Shown piece after piece: positions 5,655 to 12,379 of a stretch of 12,379 nucleotides of DNA; the first letter of the stretch is position 1, and each line of letters begins with the position of its first letter. A program made the position numbers and the translations under genes. Source of the stretch: a bacterium (GTDB taxonomy: Bacteria; Bacillota; Clostridia; Oscillospirales; Acutalibacteraceae); contig JAHLBL010000031.1 in assembly GCA_020625635.1 (NCBI GenBank), positions 1 through 12,379 of the forward strand. The letters are read 5' to 3'. The notes under the pieces were generated by a model. The model was not told where the DNA came from. It searched no databases and worked only from the letters and a program-made list of their open reading frames with translations.

Positions 5655-6548
5655 TTAATGTTTTGGTTTGTATTTACCGGGTTTCTCCGCTTTTGGGGGG
5701 AGATTGATTTCGCCTGTATCAAATTTGCTGCGTTTTTTGATCTGACGCTTTGATTCCTTGCTGACGGGCTTTTGCGGAGCAGCCTTAGACTGCTTCTTTG
5801 CGGGCATTGCTCCCGAAGGAGCGCCTGCCATGGCGGGCTTGCCTTTTTTAAGGTTGATGTAACGAACCATATACCAGCCTGCAACAAAGAGAACTCCGCC
5901 GATACCGACAATGAGAAGAACTATTCCGAGGATGAAGAATTCTCCGCCGTTATCACCCTTTGAGGTGTTGTTCTGAATCCAGCCGAAATCGTCCGAATCT
6001 CCGCTGTCGCCCGAGTTACTTTTGAGCTGCTCGGCAATTTTCTCCCAGTCGCTGTCCTTAAGAGTTTTAGTATCGGTTTTATCCTTTACATCGTAGATAG
6101 CTTCCGTGGGAGCCGCTGTCTCGGCAGCGTTATCGTTGAAATTCTCGAATTCGTTCGACGTGTCGTCGTAGTAGTCCTCAACGTAACCGCCGTTGTCGTA
6201 GCTGTTGTCGCTGTTGTCGTCGCTGTAATCATTGCCGCCGTCACTGTAATTACTATCATCGTTACCGCCGTTGTCGCTGTCGCTGTAATTACTGTCATCG
6301 TTACCGCCGTTGTCGTTGCCGTTGTCATCGTAATTATCCTCAGTCTCGGGATCGACATACTCTGTCTCGGGATCGGGATCGACATATTCGGTTTCGGGTT
6401 CTACATAATCAGTGCCCGGATCTACGTCTGTAATGATTACGTCGTCTCCGCCGATTTCCTCGTCGTCAGCGAAAGCGCTGAAGGAGCAGATTGACAGGCA
6501 AAAAACTATCAGCAGAAGAATACAGGAAAATCTGAACTTGCTTTTCAT
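5655..6548 (-). CDS. Secreted single-pass membrane protein with an Asp/Asn/Ser-rich ectodomain, unknown function
   Basis: I do not recognise a family. From the second ATG the 297-residue protein has a signal peptide ending at SFSAFA (cut before DDEE). An acidic, low-complexity outer region (about 28-140) follows with PETEYVD-type and NDDSNYSD repeats. Then come a helical linker with a Trp (LKDSDWEKIAEQL), a 25-residue membrane segment (about 203-230) and a Lys/Arg/Pro-rich cytoplasmic tail (KRQIKKRSK). Topology would be acidic outside and basic inside. I chose the ATG at 6548. An in-frame ATG at 6560 has GGAAGG touching it with no spacer. It follows the PrsA-like gene by 59 nt and likely shares its transcript. 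It may be a cell-wall sensor or stalk, or simply low-complexity surface protein. Confidence 0.75.
   Translation of the reverse strand: MKSKFRFSCILLLIVFCLSICSFSAFADDEEIGGDDVIITDVDPGTDYVEPETEYVDPDPETEYVDPETEDNYDDNGNDNGGNDDSNYSDSDNGGNDDSNYSDGGNDYSDDNSDNSYDNGGYVEDYYDDTSNEFENFNDNAAETAAPTEAIYDVKDKTDTKTLKDSDWEKIAEQLKSNSGDSGDSDDFGWIQNNTSKGDNGGEFFILGIVLLIVGIGGVLFVAGWYMVRYINLKKGKPAMAGAPSGAMPAKKQSKAAPQKPVSKESKRQIKKRSKFDTGEINLPPKAEKPGKYKPKH
6246..6323 (-). repeat. Two 39-bp direct repeats coding 13-residue NDDSNYSD-type units
   Basis: A unit starting GTAATTACT(A/G)TCATCG occurs at 6246 and again at 6285, a period of 39 bp (13 codons). The copies are almost identical over most of their length. They encode neighbouring NDDSNYSD blocks in the acidic outer region and look like a recent in-frame tandem duplication. 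Weaker PETEYVD repeats lie between about 6340 and 6410. Confidence 0.7.
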
Positions 6549-6607
6549 ACCTATGCACATCCTTCCAAATTTAAGAGTGCTTTTCAGTGTTTGTTTCTGA
6601 TGACTGA

Positions 6608-7780
6608 TTATTTCTTTTCAAAGAACATCTCGGGATCGTACTTGCCGATTGCTCCGTCGTTCTTCTTCAGAGTGCCTGCGTCCTTGAGCTCCTTCGCCGT
6701 GTTGTCGAGAAGGTCGGTGAAGTCGTCGGACTTGCAGTTCTGAAGTACGCTTCCGCGGTTCTCCTTAACGTAGTCTGCGGTTTTCTTGGTTACGTCGTTC
6801 TTGAGAACGATGTACGCTGTCGGGCTGTCGCCGTCCTCGCCTACAACCACAACGGCAGCTTTGCCGTCGGAGAGCTTCTTGAACACCTTGTAGATTTCCG
6901 CGTAGCTGTTCTTGAAATCCTTCTTTGTGGAAACATTATCCTCTACGACACTGTCGGAAGAGACTTTATAATCTTTCTCACATTTTTTCTTTATATCATC
7001 CAAAGAAGATGCGCCGCTTGAGAGCTGGTCTGCGTACTCTTCGAGCTGAGCCTTTATTTTTTTGATCTTCTTTGCGCTGAAGGCTTTTGATGTTGAGTTT
7101 CCGTCATCATCTGTTTTTGAAGTGTAGAGGTTGACGGGAATGAAAGTGTAGGAAATGTAGTTGTCCTCAAAGAACTTCTTGAGCTCCTTGTCGGAAACTG
7201 CCTCAATGCCCTTCTCGTCATACATCTTGTTGAAGAGAGCGGACTGCTTGAGTGTAACGGGGTATGCGTTGTATCCGTCCGCGAAGCAGATTGAGAAGCT
7301 CTCCTCGGATACACCGTAGTCGTAGAGTACCTTTCTCATAGGATTGTAGTAGCCTGACGGACCTACATCCCATGCGTTCTTGGCATTATCGTATGCTGTT
7401 TTCATCTGAGCTTCGTCAACTGTAGCTCCGTGCTTTGACATAAGATAGTCTGTGGAGAGAATTCTGAGAGTATTCTCTTCGGCTTTCTGAAGGATCCAAT
7501 CCTTTGCTACTGCCTTGTTGCCGTCGCTGTCCTTGATTGTAAGACCGAGGAATGATTCGTTTTCATTATATCCCTCCGCGTCCTTGGCGTATGATGCAGC
7601 GTTGGAGTATGCTGAGTAGAGTTCGTAAATGTATACGCCGATAGCGTATTCCTGATTGAGTGTACTGTCTTCAACCTTGTAGGACCAGTCCTTCGTGAGG
7701 CTTACGGGCTTACAGGCTGTTACCGAAAGGGCAACAATTACCGCTATGAGAGCGGCGAGTACTTTCTTAAATGGTTTCAT
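6608..7780 (-). CDS. PrsA/SurA-like foldase lipoprotein, parvulin active site not evident
   Basis: The 390-residue lipoprotein has a basic N-terminus, hydrophobic core and lipobox V20-T21-A22-C23. A helical chaperone-like N-terminal half resembles SurA_N/PrsA proteins, including AKDWILQKAEENTLRILSTDYLM and a KHGATVDEAQMKTAYDNAKNAW segment. The C-terminal half (about 205-345) lies where a parvulin domain is expected. It has YTFIPVNLY in place of the usual active-site-like strand with His and no clear GGDLG motif, so isomerase activity is doubtful. In Clostridia a prsA-like gene often follows pth-mfd, and it does here, so the assignment leans on synteny. It probably helps exported proteins fold on the outer face of the membrane. 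Confidence 0.7.
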   Translation of the reverse strand: MKPFKKVLAALIAVIVALSVTACKPVSLTKDWSYKVEDSTLNQEYAIGVYIYELYSAYSNAASYAKDAEGYNENESFLGLTIKDSDGNKAVAKDWILQKAEENTLRILSTDYLMSKHGATVDEAQMKTAYDNAKNAWDVGPSGYYNPMRKVLYDYGVSEESFSICFADGYNAYPVTLKQSALFNKMYDEKGIEAVSDKELKKFFEDNYISYTFIPVNLYTSKTDDDGNSTSKAFSAKKIKKIKAQLEEYADQLSSGASSLDDIKKKCEKDYKVSSDSVVEDNVSTKKDFKNSYAEIYKVFKKLSDGKAAVVVVGEDGDSPTAYIVLKNDVTKKTADYVKENRGSVLQNCKSDDFTDLLDNTAKELKDAGTLKKNDGAIGKYDPEMFFEKK

Positions 7781-7812
7781 TTTTCTTACCGTCCAATCTT
7801 ATGAATATAAGC

Positions 7813-7841
7813 GCACTAACAATAAGTATCCATATTAGTGC
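7813..7841 (-). other. 5'-leader hairpin of the PrsA-like transcript
   Basis: GCACTAA (7813-7819) and TTAGTGC (7835-7841) form a perfect 7-bp stem with a 15-nt loop. On the minus strand it falls just downstream of the predicted start of transcription (about 7845), so it would sit at the very 5' end of the mRNA. It could stabilise the transcript. No T-run follows, so it is not a terminator. Confidence 0.5.
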
Positions 7842-7851
7842 TATCTTACAG

Positions 7852-7880
7852 ATTATACACGAAAAAAATATAAAAGTAAA
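7852..7880 (-). promoter_or_regulatory. Probable sigma-A promoter of the PrsA-like operon
   Basis: On the minus strand TTTACT (7880-7875) and a perfect TATAAT (7857-7852) are separated by 17 nt in an A+T-rich tract. Transcription would start near 7845 and read through the PrsA-like gene and the Asp-rich membrane protein to the terminator at 5646-5615. The 145-bp gap before mfd's end contains this promoter and the leader hairpin. Confidence 0.8.
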
Positions 7881-7925
7881 TATTTTTTTAAAGTATTTTG
7901 TAAATATATTTGAAAAATACTGTTT

Positions 7926-10900
7926 TTACACGTCGAAAATCGATTTGATAACGTCGATTGCAGCCATATTCTTTGGAAATCTCACCGCGATATAGGGCTT
8001 TCCGCCCGCGTTGAGCATAGCCTGACCTTTGAGCTTGGAGAGCAGTCTGCCCGTCGCGTCGCTCTTTACGCTGCTGATGTAGAGCAGTACGGCGGACTCG
8101 TTCTGTCTGATCTCGTAAATGCCGAGCGAGTACGCGATGTTCCTAACGAGCGCGATGTCTATAAGTCCCTCGACAGCTGGCGGGATCTCACCGAATCTGT
8201 CTCTGAGCTCGTCGCGGACGTCCTCGCAGTCCTCTTTGTTTCTGATATCGGCAATTCGTCTGTAGATGTCGATTCTTTGTGACAGGCTGTAGATATAGCT
8301 CTCGGGAATATGCGCCTCGATGTTGAGGTCGACGAGACACTCGATGTCGGCGGAGGTGTTTTCCTCGCCCTTCTCCTCGCTGACAGCTTCGGCAAGAAGC
8401 TTCAGGTACATATCGTATCCTACGTTTTCCATATGACCGTGCTGCTGCGCGCCGAGAATATTTCCCGCGCCTCTGAGTTCGAGGTCGCGCATGGCGATTT
8501 TGAAGCCCGAACCGAATTCTGTGAACTCGCGTATCGCGTTGAGACGCTTAACGGAAATTTCCGAAAGTACTTTGTGAGGGGGATAGGTGAAGTAGGCGTA
8601 CGCCTTCCTGTTTGAGCGGCCGACACGTCCGCGAAGCTGATGGAGCTGTGAAAGCCCCATCCTGTCCGCGTTTTCGATGATAAGCGTGTTCGCGTTCGGC
8701 AGGTCGACTCCCGTCTCGATAATCGTTGTGCACACGAGGACGTTTACCTCCTGTTCGAGCATATCGCGCCAGATATCGGAGAGCTGTTTTTCGTCCATCT
8801 GACCGTGAGCAGCGGCTATGCGCGCGTCGGGAACGGCTTCCCTTATCGCGGCAGCCTTAGCTTCAATTGTGTCGGTGCGGTTGTAAAGGTAGAACACCTG
8901 ACCGCCGCGTCTCAGCTCACGTCTTATCGCTTCGTTGATAACTGCGTTGTCGTGCTCGAGCACATAGGTCTGGACGGGGTATCTGTCCTGCGGAGCTTCC
9001 TCGAGCACGGACATATCCCTGATCCCGCTCATAGCCATATTCAGCGTGCGGGGGATCGGCGTAGCGGAGAGCGTGAGCACGTCTATGTTTTGCCTCAGCT
9101 CCTTGAAGCGCTCCTTCTGCTTTACGCCGAAGCGCTGTTCCTCGTCGATTATTGCAAGTCCGAGGTCTCTGAACTCGACGTCCTCCTGTACGAGTCTGTG
9201 GGTGCCGATTATCATATCAATTTCGCCTGATTTAAGCTTTTTGATTATTTCCTTCTGCTGCTTAGGCGTTCTGAATCTCGAGAGAAGCTCAACTCTTATC
9301 GGATATCCCTCAAACCGTCTGAGCACGGTCTGGTAGTGCTGCCACGCGAGTATGGTGGTGGGGCAGAGCAGAGCGCATTGCTTGGAGTCGCTGACGCAGC
9401 GGAAAGCGGCTCTGAGTGCGACCTCGGTTTTTCCGAAGCCTACGTCTCCGCACAGAAGTCTGTCCATCGGCTGAATCCGAGTCATATCGTGCTTGATTTC
9501 CTCGGCGCAGCGGAGCTGGTCGGGTGTTTCCTCGTATTCAAATTTCAGCTCGAAATCGCGCTGCCATTCGGTGTCGCCCGAAAAAGCAAAGCCCTTAGCC
9601 TGCATACGCTGCGAATAAAGCTCTATGAGCTCCTTGGCGATGTCCTTGACCGAGCCCTTTACGCGGCTTTTTGTTTTCTGCCATTCAGTTGAGCCGAGCC
9701 TGTTGAGCTTAACTCGGCTGTCCTCCTTGGGACCTATATATTTGGCGACAAGGTCGAGCTGAGTTACGGGAACGTAAAGAACGTCACCCTTCGCATACTC
9801 AATGCGGATATAGTCCTTTGTTACGCCGTGGACGTTCATTTTCTGAATGCCGCCGAATATTCCGATTCCGTGCGTGCTGTGAACGACGTAATCGCCCTTG
9901 CTCAGCTCTGACAGACTGTAAATCTCCTGACCTTTTTTATGTCGCGCTCTTCTTTTCTTAGGGGGAGTATAGGCGCGCGAGAGTCCCTGACTGATGAGAA
10001 CAAACTTCGCCTCGGGTATTTCAAAGCCTGCCGATAACGCCCCCGGCATAATGAAGATTCCGCTTTCGTTAATCAAGCCGACGCGGCGCAGCGGCTGGGC
10101 GGGGAAGCCCTCCTTGCGGAGATTTTCGTAAAGATTGTCGGCGGCTTTTTCAGTGCCCGCGAGAATAACCGCGGTGCAGTTCTGCTGTCTGTAGCTTTCG
10201 AGGTCGTCGGTGATGTATTTCAGCGAGCCGTTCCAGAGTCCGTTCTGTTTGACGTTGAAGGAGACAAGTTCGGACAGAGGAAAGTCGTAGCTTCCGCTCG
10301 CGAAGGTGTCCATAAATAATGACGGGCGGTGTTTTAATTCTTCCATAAAAGAATTAAAAGGCAACGAGAAGGTTTCAAAACCTCTGCACAGAGTGCCTTC
10401 CTTAAAGTATTCGACAAGGCTGTCGTTGAATTGGAAGTCGAGCGCTTTCGCTCTTTCTCTGACGTTGCCGTACTCACTGATGAATACGATGTCGTCGCTC
10501 CCGAGATAGTCGAGCAGAGTGGCAGGCTTTTCGTATACCTCGCCGATAAATTTGTCGATTGAGGAAACGCTGAGCCCGTCGCGGATTTTCTGCGCTTCCC
10601 TTAAAAGGATCTCCTTTGCCGCCTGCTGGTTTTTGCCCTTGAGCAGTGAAGCTTTTTTATTAATTTTGTCGGCGAGCTCGTCCTTGTTTTCTATGATAAT
10701 TTCAGCTGAGGGAGTTAGTGTGATTTTATCCGCCTTTTCAACTCGCCTCTGTGATTCGAGGTCAAAGTAATTCAGCGCAGTAATCTCGTCGCCCCAGAAT
10801 TCTGCGCGGACGGGATTGTCGCTGTCGGGCATAAAGAAGTCGAGAATATCGCCGCGTAAGGAGAACTGTCCCTTGCCGTCAACCTGGTCGAAACGCTGAT

Positions 10901-11375
10901 ATCCGAGCAGTGTGAGAGCGCGCAGACATCTTTCGGTGGAAACCTCCGCGCCGACGCTCAGCTCGAGCACGGCTCCCGAGAGACGCTCGGGCGGAATGGT
11001 GTACTGACACGCCGCGTCGGCACAGGAGATTATAACGTCGTAATCTCCGCCGAGCATTTTGTAAAGCACGTTAAGACGCTGATGCTCGAAGTCCCTCGAC
11101 TTTCCGTTGATTTCGCGGAAAATGAAGTCGCGGGCAGGGTAGAAGTACGCCCTGAGTCCCATCGAGCAGAGGTCGTTGCACATCGTCTGCGCTTTCTGTT
11201 CGTCGCTGACAGCACAAAAGGCTCTGACGTTCATATCACGGCAGAGCGAATATATGATTATTGACTTGTGGATATCCGAAAGTCCCGTTGCGCAGATCGG
11301 CTTGTCGGGCTTCAGATTGTTTTCAACAGCGGCGAACGACTGAGTTCGCCGCAGCGCTTCTCTGATAAAATCCAT
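7926..11375 (-). CDS. mfd: Transcription-repair coupling factor Mfd
   Basis: Mfd is a DNA translocase that removes RNA polymerase stalled at lesions and recruits UvrA. The 1149 residues fit the full length. The N-terminal UvrB-like module (about 1-330) includes FSLRGDILDFFMP (171-183). Its nucleotide-binding loop is degenerate (ATGLSDIHKS), as usual for Mfd. The RNA polymerase interaction domain is about 490-550 (KGDYVVHSTHGIGIFGG, YVPVTQLDLVAKYIG). The translocase has Walker A GDVGFGKT (643-650), DEEQ (744-747), SAT (770-772) and QLRGRVGR (913-920). The C-terminal regulatory domain is about 1015-1110. The ATG at 11375 lies 1 nt after the pth stop with no clear ribosome site, suggesting translational coupling. 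No intact strong terminator follows. Confidence 0.98.
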   Translation of the reverse strand: MDFIREALRRTQSFAAVENNLKPDKPICATGLSDIHKSIIIYSLCRDMNVRAFCAVSDEQKAQTMCNDLCSMGLRAYFYPARDFIFREINGKSRDFEHQRLNVLYKMLGGDYDVIISCADAACQYTIPPERLSGAVLELSVGAEVSTERCLRALTLLGYQRFDQVDGKGQFSLRGDILDFFMPDSDNPVRAEFWGDEITALNYFDLESQRRVEKADKITLTPSAEIIIENKDELADKINKKASLLKGKNQQAAKEILLREAQKIRDGLSVSSIDKFIGEVYEKPATLLDYLGSDDIVFISEYGNVRERAKALDFQFNDSLVEYFKEGTLCRGFETFSLPFNSFMEELKHRPSLFMDTFASGSYDFPLSELVSFNVKQNGLWNGSLKYITDDLESYRQQNCTAVILAGTEKAADNLYENLRKEGFPAQPLRRVGLINESGIFIMPGALSAGFEIPEAKFVLISQGLSRAYTPPKKRRARHKKGQEIYSLSELSKGDYVVHSTHGIGIFGGIQKMNVHGVTKDYIRIEYAKGDVLYVPVTQLDLVAKYIGPKEDSRVKLNRLGSTEWQKTKSRVKGSVKDIAKELIELYSQRMQAKGFAFSGDTEWQRDFELKFEYEETPDQLRCAEEIKHDMTRIQPMDRLLCGDVGFGKTEVALRAAFRCVSDSKQCALLCPTTILAWQHYQTVLRRFEGYPIRVELLSRFRTPKQQKEIIKKLKSGEIDMIIGTHRLVQEDVEFRDLGLAIIDEEQRFGVKQKERFKELRQNIDVLTLSATPIPRTLNMAMSGIRDMSVLEEAPQDRYPVQTYVLEHDNAVINEAIRRELRRGGQVFYLYNRTDTIEAKAAAIREAVPDARIAAAHGQMDEKQLSDIWRDMLEQEVNVLVCTTIIETGVDLPNANTLIIENADRMGLSQLHQLRGRVGRSNRKAYAYFTYPPHKVLSEISVKRLNAIREFTEFGSGFKIAMRDLELRGAGNILGAQQHGHMENVGYDMYLKLLAEAVSEEKGEENTSADIECLVDLNIEAHIPESYIYSLSQRIDIYRRIADIRNKEDCEDVRDELRDRFGEIPPAVEGLIDIALVRNIAYSLGIYEIRQNESAVLLYISSVKSDATGRLLSKLKGQAMLNAGGKPYIAVRFPKNMAAIDVIKSIFDV

Positions 11376-11376
11376 T

Positions 11377-11973
11377 TCAGTTAAACTTGTTCATAGCCTG
11401 AGCGGTGTTTCCGCCGAGAATCAGCTCTATGGCTTCACAGCAGTTTTCGGCTGTTTTTTCAAGAAGCTTCAGCTCGTCATCGGTGAATTTCGAGAGCACC
11501 CACGCGGCTAAATCGTAGTCGGGATGGGGCTTTTTACCGATGCCGATTTTGATTCTCGGGAAGGCGTCGCTTCCGCTTAAATAAATTATACTGCGCATAC
11601 CCTTCTGACCGCCGTCGCTGCCCTTGGTGCGTATACGCATTTTTCCTACGTCAAGGTTGATGTCGTCTAATAATATTACAACATTTTCGGGAGGAATTTT
11701 GTAGAAATTCATCGCCTCAACGACCGCCTGACCGCTGTTGTTCATATATGTCGTCGGCTTCATCAGAAGAACCTTGCTGCCGCCGATTTCAGCCTCGCCG
11801 ACAAGCGACTTGAATTTGATTCGGTTGATTCTGACGCCGAGCTTGTCGGCGATGAAATCAACCATCATGAAGCCTGTGTTGTGTCTGGTGTTCTCATACT
11901 TGCGGTCGGGGTTGCCGAGTCCCACAACGAGGTAAGATACCGAACCGCCGAATTGCTTTTTTCTGCCGAACAT
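11377..11973 (-). CDS. pth: Peptidyl-tRNA hydrolase (Pth)
   Basis: Pth cleaves peptidyl-tRNA dropped from the ribosome and recycles tRNA. The 198 residues carry GLGNPDRKYENTRHNTGF (18-35) with the catalytic His31 and substrate-binding Asn21, then KPTTYMNNSG (72-81) with Asn78. LLDDINLDVG (101-110) carries the helper Asp103. FPRIKIGIGKKP follows. The loop that is usually GGHNG reads GGQKG (121-125), so the Asn that contacts tRNA/substrate in E. coli Pth (Asn114) is Lys124. A 12-residue extension (MFGRKKQFGGSV) precedes the core. CGGAGG stands 5 nt before the ATG and supports the start. mfd follows after 1 nt. Confidence 0.97.
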   Translation of the reverse strand: MFGRKKQFGGSVSYLVVGLGNPDRKYENTRHNTGFMMVDFIADKLGVRINRIKFKSLVGEAEIGGSKVLLMKPTTYMNNSGQAVVEAMNFYKIPPENVVILLDDINLDVGKMRIRTKGSDGGQKGMRSIIYLSGSDAFPRIKIGIGKKPHPDYDLAAWVLSKFTDDELKLLEKTAENCCEAIELILGGNTAQAMNKFN

Positions 11974-11997
11974 TTTTGCCTCCGTATATTAAACAAA

Positions 11998-12018
11998 GGG
12001 GTACATTTACTGTACCCC
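11998..12018 (-). terminator. Hairpin between prs and pth (probable terminator or attenuator)
   Basis: GGGGTACA (11998-12005) and TGTACCCC (12011-12018) form a perfect 8-bp stem with a 5-nt loop. On the minus strand it is followed by TTTGTTTAATAT, a moderate T-run. It lies 22 nt past the prs stop and 24 nt before the pth start. No clear promoter lies between it and pth, so it may set a lower level for pth-mfd by partial termination or mark mRNA processing. Confidence 0.6.
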
Positions 12019-12040
12019 AAGTTAATTTGAAAATTTTTGA

Positions 12041-12379
12041 TTATCCGAAAGCGGGTGTGAAAGGCTTGTCGTTGTAGATACGGGCAATAGCCTCGGCAAA
12101 CACGGGAGCTGTCGGAAGAACCGTAAACTTGTCGAGCTTCTTCTCTTCGGTGAGGGGAACTGTGTCGAGAAGCACAAGCTCCTTGATTACGGAATTCTTT
12201 ATTCTCTCAATAGCGGGACCTGAGAGGACCGCGTGAGTAGCGCAGGCGTAAACCTCTGTTGCGCCGCCGATCTCAACAATCGCCTTCGCGCCGTTGCAGA
12301 GCGTGCCCGCGGTGTCGATCATATCGTCAAGGATGATTACCTTCTTGCCCTTTACGTCGCCGATGATGTTCATAACCTC
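12041..12379 (-). CDS. prs: Ribose-phosphate pyrophosphokinase (PRPP synthase), C-terminal part
   Basis: The enzyme makes PRPP from ribose 5-phosphate and ATP for purine, pyrimidine, His, Trp and NAD synthesis. The last 112 residues are present. The frame is open through the window edge, reading EVMNIIGDVKGKKVIILDD, so the first Met seen is internal and the true start lies outside. The PRPP-binding loop DDMIDTAGT is intact. ACATHAVLSGPAIERI and a final FTPAFG match the family end. A full protein is about 315 residues, so roughly two thirds are missing because of the window edge, not a gene defect. A hairpin follows 22 nt after the stop. Confidence 0.97.
   Translation of the reverse strand, partial: EVMNIIGDVKGKKVIILDDMIDTAGTLCNGAKAIVEIGGATEVYACATHAVLSGPAIERIKNSVIKELVLLDTVPLTEEKKLDKFTVLPTAPVFAEAIARIYNDKPFTPAFG

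Noticed and set aside
6181..6325. CRISPR-like repeat array
   Set aside because: The repeats are in-frame, adjacent, and explained by the NDDSNYSD protein repeats; there are no spacers.
6086..6385. 99-codon minus-strand frame rich in Thr, Ile and Ala
   Set aside because: It is a shifted reading of the Asp/Asn repeat of the real gene. The low complexity alone keeps it open.
6549..6560. ATG at 6560 as the start of the Asp-rich membrane protein
   Set aside because: GGAAGG touches this ATG with no spacer, while the ATG at 6548 gives a standard signal peptide (MKSKFRFS) and a usable, though long, 12-nt spacing.
7892..7921. AGTATTTT/AAAATACT hairpin after mfd as its terminator
   Set aside because: The stem is all A/T except one pair, and on the minus strand an A-run follows instead of a T-run. 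It may act weakly in the plus direction, where there is no gene.
7771..7995. 74-codon plus-strand frame across the AT-rich gap
   Set aside because: It spans the minus-strand promoter and the end of mfd, with hydrophobic residues that come from A/T-rich codons only.
8805..9230. Plus-strand frames opposite mfd (also 9046-9336, 9336-9692, 10519-10770)
   Set aside because: mfd is unambiguous on the other strand over its full length and none of these frames shows a domain.

Overview
The window looks like chromosome from a low-to-mid GC Gram-positive anaerobe of the class Clostridia, probably Ruminococcaceae/Oscillospiraceae. The evidence is the prs-pth-mfd-(PrsA-like lipoprotein) gene order, the AGGAGG-type ribosome binding sites, the lipoprotein signals, and a PBSX/Xkd-type contractile-tail baseplate. 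The taxon is inferred from gene style and order, not from a search.

Left arm, + strand (1-4477): the 3' end of a tightly packed contractile-tail operon. In order it holds the last 27 codons of an unknown tail gene, a LysM tail protein (XkdP-like), a baseplate hub protein (XkdQ/gpD-like), a gpV-type spike, a gp25/XkdS-like wedge protein, baseplate protein J (XkdT-like), an XkdU/YmfQ-like protein, and a small tail-fibre protein. Most genes overlap by 4-8 nt or lie 1-12 nt apart. Together they would build the hub, spike, wedge and fibre of a contractile particle: a prophage, a tailocin, or a domesticated injection device. No holin, endolysin, integrase or attachment site follows the fibre gene inside the window.

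The packing breaks at one place. Between hub and spike lies about 160 bp that looks inserted between the spike gene's ribosome binding site and its start codon. TGTGG occurs at 1546-1550 and again at 1706-1710. Removing exactly one 160-bp unit restores a strong ribosome binding site, a 4-nt spacer and an in-frame GTG start, without changing the downstream protein. The segment is dense in inverted repeats. Two adjacent hairpins have loops that match perfectly over 7 nt (CGCCCAC and GTGGGCG), a possible kissing interaction beside the only other candidate ribosome binding site for the spike gene. This is the most unusual item in the window and could be a small RNA-bearing mobile element, an orphan of a larger system, or a translational switch.

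Middle (4483-5646): a plausible sigma-A promoter drives apbE (FAD:protein FMN transferase lipoprotein). Two back-to-back hairpins follow, a terminator for apbE and one for the opposing operon.

Right arm, - strand (12379 down to 5655): prs (C-terminal part only), a hairpin, pth, mfd one base later, an AT-rich gap with a well-formed promoter, a PrsA/SurA-like lipoprotein without a recognisable parvulin active site, and a secreted single-pass membrane protein with an Asp/Asn/Ser-rich ectodomain and a basic cytoplasmic tail. prs, pth and mfd serve nucleotide synthesis, peptidyl-tRNA recycling and transcription-coupled repair. The last two proteins act at the cell envelope.
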